36,486 nt of DNA, from NCBI GenBank assembly GCA_937922155.1, contig CAKZVL010000154.1, positions 1 to 36,486 of the forward strand, written 5' to 3'. The DNA is from an uncultured Paracoccaceae bacterium. GTDB lineage: Bacteria > Pseudomonadota > Alphaproteobacteria > Rhodobacterales > Rhodobacteraceae. The translations under genes were made by a program, and so were the position numbers. Below are positions 32,783 to 36,486 of this stretch, piece after piece. The notes below the pieces were generated by a model. It made no database searches and was not told the origin of the DNA. It was given only the letters and a program-made list of their open reading frames with translations. Each line of letters begins with the position of its first letter. Position 1 is the first letter of the stretch.

Positions 32783-33793
32783 ATGTATACTTTTGGTGAT
32801 CCAGCCCAATGGCTGCCGTTTACTTTCGCAATTCTGATGGGTCTGTCGATCTTGATCTATGTGGTATTGGACGGTTTCGATCTAGGCGTCGGGGTGTTGT
32901 TCCCCTTTGCCGACGACGCCGAAAAGGACCGCATGATCGCTTCTATCGGGCCGTTCTGGGATGCTAATGAAACTTGGCTGGTGCTTGCCATTGGGATCAT
33001 GCTGGTGGCCTTTCCAACTGCACATGGGCAAATCCTGACCGCATTGTATTTACCCGTCTTTTTGATGCTGATCGGTTTGATCATGCGCGGGGTCGCGTTT
33101 GAATTTCGGGTCAAGGCACCAGCAGCCTATAAAGACCTTTGGAACAATGTGTTCTTTGCTGGATCGCTTTTGTCGTCCCTGTCCCAAGGGTTCATGCTGG
33201 GCATGTATATTATGGGTCTGGATTACACTTGGGGCCACTTTGCCTTTGCGGTTCTTACCGCGATTTTCCTGACCGTCGGATACAGCTTCATCGGCGCAAC
33301 CTGGGTGATCTATAAGACGGATGAACACCTCCAGCGCAAGGCCGTTGGTTGGGCCAAGGGCGGCATCTGGGGGCTGGTGCTGGGGATCGGTGCGATATCG
33401 GCAGCGACCCCTTTGGTGAGCACGCGGATTTTTGAAAAATGGTTTGATTTTCCACAGGCGTTGTATCTGGCACCGCTGCCAATCCTATCCGCGATTTTGG
33501 TGGTTTGGCTGTGGTCGATGCTGCAGAAAATGCCGCGCGCGGGTGATCGCGGATCGTGGCATCCGTTCGTTCTTGCGACGCTTCTTTGGGTGCTCGCCTT
33601 TCTTGGGATGGCCTATAGTTTTTATCCCTATGTCGTCCCTGAAAAGCTGACAATTTATGACGCGGCCAGCGCGCCGGAAAGCTTGTTCATCATCCTGATT
33701 GGCACCTGTTTCGTGCTGCCCACGATCATAGGTTACACGATCCTTGCCTACACCGTGTTTCGGGGCAAAGCGACGGAACTGCGGTACGATTAA
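32783..33793 (+). CDS. cydB: Cytochrome bd-type quinol oxidase subunit II
   Basis: Partner of subunit I, 336 residues, about eight to nine membrane segments. Family patterns are VLDGFDLGVGVLFPF near the N-terminus and GPFWDANETWLVLA (~54-67). Its ATG is 3 nt after the cydA stop, with GGAG in the cydA end. No small cydX-like ORF follows, and no cydCD assembly genes are in the window. A GGGTGGG-type hairpin follows the stop. Confidence 0.94.
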   Translation: MYTFGDPAQWLPFTFAILMGLSILIYVVLDGFDLGVGVLFPFADDAEKDRMIASIGPFWDANETWLVLAIGIMLVAFPTAHGQILTALYLPVFLMLIGLIMRGVAFEFRVKAPAAYKDLWNNVFFAGSLLSSLSQGFMLGMYIMGLDYTWGHFAFAVLTAIFLTVGYSFIGATWVIYKTDEHLQRKAVGWAKGGIWGLVLGIGAISAATPLVSTRIFEKWFDFPQALYLAPLPILSAILVVWLWSMLQKMPRAGDRGSWHPFVLATLLWVLAFLGMAYSFYPYVVPEKLTIYDAASAPESLFIILIGTCFVLPTIIGYTILAYTVFRGKATELRYD

Positions 33794-33820
33794 GGGGCGG
33801 TGGGTCAAAACCCACCCTCC
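33794..33820. terminator. Hairpin after cydB
   Basis: GGTGGGT (33799-33805), CAAA, ACCCACC (33810-33816): a perfect 7-bp stem with GGGGC and CTCC flanks that partly extend it, right after the cydB TAA. Third member of the GGGTGGG/CCCACCC family in this window. No T run; likely terminator or 3'-end stabiliser. Confidence 0.6.
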
Positions 33821-33910
33821 GCATCGGATCGCGGTTGCAAAACAATGGCGTAGGGCCAAGATTCGGTTTGACAGCCCTGCCCCTGTTTCGTATCTGCCCG
33901 TCTGTGGTCC

Positions 33911-33987
33911 GGCGCGGTAGCTCAGTTGGTTAGAGCGATCGACTCATAATCGATAGGTCGGGAGTTCAAGTCTCCCCCACGCCACCA
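33911..33987 (+). tRNA. tRNA with CAU anticodon (elongator Met or Ile2)
   Basis: 77-nt cloverleaf. Acceptor GGCGCGG / CCACGCC, D-arm GCTC...GAGC, anticodon stem ATCGA / TCGAT with loop CTCATAA (anticodon CAU), variable AGGTC, T-arm GGGAG TTCAAGT CTCCC, discriminator A and encoded CCA. G1-C72 pairs and the D-loop is not initiator-like, so it is not fMet; elongator Met and lysidine-modified Ile2 cannot be separated by eye. The acceptor stem has a C5-A68 mismatch. It stands alone between cydB and a DUF1330 gene. Confidence 0.95.
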
Positions 33988-34207
33988 CCCCTTTCCACTT
34001 TGGTATCCTTCAAACCCCGCTCGATGGATCACACGGCAGGCACAAGCTGTACACACCCTGTACACCGCAAGGTCGCAGTTTCGGGAGTTTATCCTCCGCA
34101 CGGTGGAAATGCTCCACTGGGCTAATCGACATGGCTTTGTGATTTTCTTGCCTCCGGCGGGAGTATTTTAGGCAAGATGATTGGCATGAGTGCTGGCCCA
34201 GACCGTA
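33988..34207. other. Intergenic region after the tRNA
   Basis: 220 bp with no credible gene. It holds a tandem-like CTGTACACAC / CTGTACACC pair (about 34047-34066) and the dispersed repeat at 34147-34176. A tRNA terminator was not obvious. Confidence 0.5.
34147..34176 (-). repeat. Dispersed 30-bp repeat, second copy
   Basis: CTTGCCTCCGGCGGGAGTAT followed by TTTAGGCAAG. Its reverse complement nearly equals 15775-15805 (soeA-soeB junction). The ends CTTGCC and GGCAAG are inverted to each other, giving a hairpin-capable unit. Lies near the 3' end of the leftward DUF1330 gene. Confidence 0.7.
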
Positions 34208-34492
34208 TCAAAGCCCTTCGACGAACTTATAGTCCCGATCCGACACAGGGAGCGCAAAGGACAAGGCTTCTTGGTATTCTGGTCCGTGGTAAAAGGTTTT
34301 GGCCGTTTCCATGTCCGGGAATTTGATAATTACACAGCGCGCGCGGGATGTGCCTTCTAACACTTCGACAACACCGCCACGGGCGAGGAATTCGCCGCCG
34401 TATTTGGCCACGGCTGGTCCGGCGAGGGCGGCGTATTTGGCATATTCGTCTGCATCATGAACGTCGACTTGAACGATGGCATAGGTGGGCAT
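34208..34492 (-). CDS. DUF1330 family protein
   Basis: Small protein of 94 residues with the ferredoxin-like alpha/beta pattern of DUF1330: start MPTYAIVQVDVHDADEYAKYAALAGPAVAKYGGEFLARGG, then VVEVLEGTSRARCVIIKFPDMETAKTFYHGPEYQ. Function of the family is not established. ATG at 34492 with a weak GGAA. Divergent from preT across 175 bp. Confidence 0.87.
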   Translation of the reverse strand: MPTYAIVQVDVHDADEYAKYAALAGPAVAKYGGEFLARGGVVEVLEGTSRARCVIIKFPDMETAKTFYHGPEYQEALSFALPVSDRDYKFVEGL

Positions 34493-34522
34493 GGGCGTTC
34501 CGATCTGGAGTTGGTTTGCGAA

Positions 34523-34615
34523 TTGCCTGTATCTTAGGCAAATGGAAGGCGTGGTCCACCGGAACCTTGGGCATTTGGCGGCTAATTCGCACCCATCAAA
34601 TTTTTACCGTTTGAT
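34523..34615. promoter_or_regulatory. Inverted repeats in the DUF1330/preT divergent gap
   Basis: TTGCCT (34523-34528) with AGGCAA (34536-34541), and ATCAAA (34595-34600) with TTTGAT (34610-34615). The second lies about 55 bp before the preT start in AT-rich DNA, a good place for an operator. Neither matches a RutR-type TTGACCA site. Confidence 0.35.
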
Positions 34616-34667
34616 AAAAAAATAATCTGTGCCAATGTTGGGAAAGAAATTCGCGACCGGAGCCGAC

Positions 34668-36002
34668 ATGAACACGCCATACACCCCCGGAATAGCCGCT
34701 GCGCGTTTGCCAGCAGATGAATTGACTGAAAACTTTGCTGATCTTCATGCGCCACTGAACCCGCATGAGGCCGCTGTTGCCGCAGATCGTTGTTATTTCT
34801 GCCATGACGCCCCTTGTGTGACCGCTTGCCCGACGGACATCGACATTCCGCTGTTCATCCGCCAGATCGCCACTGGCACGCCAGAGGCGGCGGCGACAAC
34901 GATTTTTGATATGAACATTTTGGGGGGCATGTGTGCCCGTGTTTGTCCGACCGAGGATTTGTGCGAACAGGCTTGCGTGCGCGAAATGGCTGAGGGCAAG
35001 CCGGTTGAAATTGGCCGCCTGCAACGGTTTGCGACGGATACTGTAATGGATAAGGGCGTGATGCCCTTCACCCGTGCGGCACCAACGGGTCATAAGGTGG
35101 CGGTTATCGGTGCTGGCCCGGCGGGACTGTCTTGCGCGCATCGTTTGGCGATGCTGGGCCATGACGTCACGGTTTATGACGCGCGGCCCAAGTCCGGCGG
35201 ACTGAATGAATATGGGATTGCGGCGTATAAATCGACAGATGACTTTGCCGCGCGCGAAGTTGAATGGCTTTGTTCTATCGGCGGGATCGAGATCAAGCAT
35301 GGAATGGCCTTGGGCGCAGAGCTCAAGATCGACGATGTGGTCGGGTGCTTCGCGGCGACCTTTTTGGCCGTGGGCCTTGGGGGTGTGAATGCCTTGGGCG
35401 TTGACGGCGATGACAAGGACGGTGTGTCGGACGCTGTGTCGTTCATTGAAACCCTGCGCCAAGCCGATGATCTGGCCGCTCTAAGCGTGGGTCGCAACGT
35501 TGTTGTGATTGGCGGCGGAATGACGGCGGTGGATGCAGCCGTGCAATCAAAGCTGCTCGGCGCGGACACTGTGACCATCGCCTATCGCCGCGACCGTGAT
35601 GCCATGGGTGCCAGCCGGTATGAACAGGATTTAGCGGCCTCTAAAGGTGTGAAGCTGTTGTTCAACGTCATGCCCAAGGCCATTCATGGCAACGGGGCTG
35701 CAACCGAGCTTGAGCTGGAATATACCACCACCAAGGGTGGCAAGCTCACCGGAACGGGTGAGACCCTGCGCTTGACCGCCGATCAGGTACTTCGCGCGAT
35801 TGGGCAGACATTGACGACAGACGCGGGCCTTGACCTTAATGGTGGTAAGATTGCTGTGACCGGCGCGGGCCGGACCAGCCGCGCAGGCGTTTGGGCCGGT
35901 GGCGATTGTGCCGCCGGTGGTGACGATCTGACCGTGACTGCCGTGGCAGAGGGCCGTGATGCGGCCATGGACATTCATGCGACATTGATGGAGGGCAATT
36001 GA
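34668..36002 (+). CDS. preT: NAD-dependent dihydropyrimidine dehydrogenase subunit PreT
   Basis: Flavin and Fe-S subunit of the enzyme reducing uracil or thymine to the dihydro form; 444 residues. The N-terminal Fe-S domain has CYFCHDAPCVTACPTDIDIP and CARVCPTEDLCEQACVR. The FAD motif is VAVIGAGPAGLSCA (~145-158) and the NAD(P)H motif VVVIGGGMTAVDAA. GVWAGGDCAAGGDDLTVTAVAEGRDAA closes the FAD site. ATG at 34668 with CCGGAG 5 nt upstream is preferred to the open GTG/ATG at 34629-34635. Followed 1 nt later by preA. Glutamate synthase small-chain relatives share the architecture; preA linkage settles it. Confidence 0.92.
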   Translation: MNTPYTPGIAAARLPADELTENFADLHAPLNPHEAAVAADRCYFCHDAPCVTACPTDIDIPLFIRQIATGTPEAAATTIFDMNILGGMCARVCPTEDLCEQACVREMAEGKPVEIGRLQRFATDTVMDKGVMPFTRAAPTGHKVAVIGAGPAGLSCAHRLAMLGHDVTVYDARPKSGGLNEYGIAAYKSTDDFAAREVEWLCSIGGIEIKHGMALGAELKIDDVVGCFAATFLAVGLGGVNALGVDGDDKDGVSDAVSFIETLRQADDLAALSVGRNVVVIGGGMTAVDAAVQSKLLGADTVTIAYRRDRDAMGASRYEQDLAASKGVKLLFNVMPKAIHGNGAATELELEYTTTKGGKLTGTGETLRLTADQVLRAIGQTLTTDAGLDLNGGKIAVTGAGRTSRAGVWAGGDCAAGGDDLTVTAVAEGRDAAMDIHATLMEGN

Positions 36003-36003
36003 T

Positions 36004-36486
36004 ATGGCCGACCTGACAACTGATTTTCTGGGCATCAAAAGCCCAAACCCTTTCTGGCTCGCCTCGGCCCCGCCGACGGACAAGGAATACAACGTGCGCC
36101 GTGCTTTTGAAGCAGGCTGGGGCGGCGTCGTTTGGAAGACCCTGGGCGAGGAAGGCCCGCCCGTCGTGAACGTCAATGGCCCGCGATATGGTGTGGTTTA
36201 CGGGGCGGACCGTCGGGTCTTGGGGATCAACAACATTGAGCTGATCACCGATCGCGATCTTTACACCAACCTTGAAGAGATCAAGCGCGTCAAAGCCGAT
36301 TATCCAGACCGCGCGATGGTCGTGTCGATCATGGTGCCTTGCGAAGAAGAGGCGTGGAAAGCGATTTTGCCGCTGGTCGAAGACACAGGCGCAGACGGGA
36401 TTGAGCTGAACTTTGGCTGCCCGCATGGGATGTCGGAACGCGGCATGGGCGCTGCAGTCGGTCAGGTGCCTGAATATATCGAAATG
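36004..36486 (+). CDS. preA: NAD-dependent dihydropyrimidine dehydrogenase subunit PreA (partial)
   Basis: First 161 codons; the gene runs off the window end. It starts MADLTTDFLGIKSPNPFWLASAPPTDKEYNVRRAFEAGWGG, the FMN-binding TIM barrel of dihydropyrimidine/dihydroorotate dehydrogenases, with KTLGEEGPPVVNV and ELNFGCPHGMSERGMGAAVGQ as family marks. Pairs with PreT for the first step of reductive pyrimidine degradation. ATG at 36004, one base after the preT stop. Confidence 0.95.
   Translation, partial: MADLTTDFLGIKSPNPFWLASAPPTDKEYNVRRAFEAGWGGVVWKTLGEEGPPVVNVNGPRYGVVYGADRRVLGINNIELITDRDLYTNLEEIKRVKADYPDRAMVVSIMVPCEEEAWKAILPLVEDTGADGIELNFGCPHGMSERGMGAAVGQVPEYIEM

Noticed and set aside
34047-34066. 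CTGTACAC direct repeat as CRISPR or iteron
   Set aside because: Only two short units with no spacer pattern and no replication or cas gene nearby.
34596-35462. 288-codon antisense frame within preT
   Set aside because: Shadow of PreT, whose Fe-S and nucleotide-binding motifs are clear on the other strand.

Overview
The window looks like a chromosomal stretch from a marine alphaproteobacterium of the Rhodobacteraceae (Roseobacter group). Evidence for this is the taurine cluster with a MocR-type TauR, an Xsc starting MKMTTEEAF, a cytoplasmic SoeABC-type sulfite dehydrogenase, and short dispersed palindromes of a kind I associate with this family. Genus and species cannot be told from the sequence. 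No phage, transposase, rRNA or CRISPR was seen.

Region 1 (1-17510) is a taurine mineralisation locus. An ABC importer (tauC partial at the window edge, tauB, tauA) is transcribed leftward. Rightward run tpa, a small lipoprotein gene, tauR, xsc, a TauE-type exporter, pta, ackA, a second TauE-type exporter, soeA, a small membrane ORF, soeB and soeC. Proposed flow: taurine is imported and transaminated with pyruvate to sulfoacetaldehyde plus alanine (Tpa). Xsc splits sulfoacetaldehyde to sulfite and acetyl phosphate. Acetyl phosphate goes to acetyl-CoA (Pta) or to acetate plus ATP (AckA). Sulfite is oxidised on the cytoplasmic side by SoeABC, and/or exported with sulfate by the TauE proteins. 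Pairs of TauR-like decamers exactly 23 bp apart occur in front of tpa, tauR and xsc.

Region 2 (17567-30829) is a galactoside uptake and catabolism locus. An IclR regulator and an ABC ATPase run leftward, divergent from a solute-binding protein, two permeases, a GH36 alpha-galactosidase, an SDR dehydrogenase, 2-keto-3-deoxygalactonate kinase (dgoK), 2-keto-3-deoxy-6-phosphogalactonate aldolase (dgoA), an SMP30 lactonase, a GH42 beta-galactosidase and an aldose 1-epimerase. This is a De Ley-Doudoroff type galactose route lacking only galactonate dehydratase. Cytoplasmic alpha- and beta-galactosidases behind a single importer would suit a mixed-linkage galactoside, for example the digalactosyl-glycerol head group of thylakoid lipid DGDG; that substrate is a hypothesis. 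A perfect 17-bp palindrome in the divergent promoter region is the likely IclR operator.

Region 3 (30874-36486) holds 5-hydroxyisourate hydrolase (leftward), a cytochrome bd-type quinol oxidase with a short Q-loop (cydAB/cioAB), a CAU-anticodon tRNA with an acceptor-stem C-A mismatch, a DUF1330 protein (leftward), and preT plus the start of preA for reductive pyrimidine degradation.

Points most worth a second look: the Ig/cadherin-like domain built into the taurine permease, the 23-bp spaced TauR site pairs, catalytic-motif changes in AckA, the SDR and Xsc, the repeat-bearing small ORF coupled between soeA and soeB, and the mixed-linkage galactoside operon.
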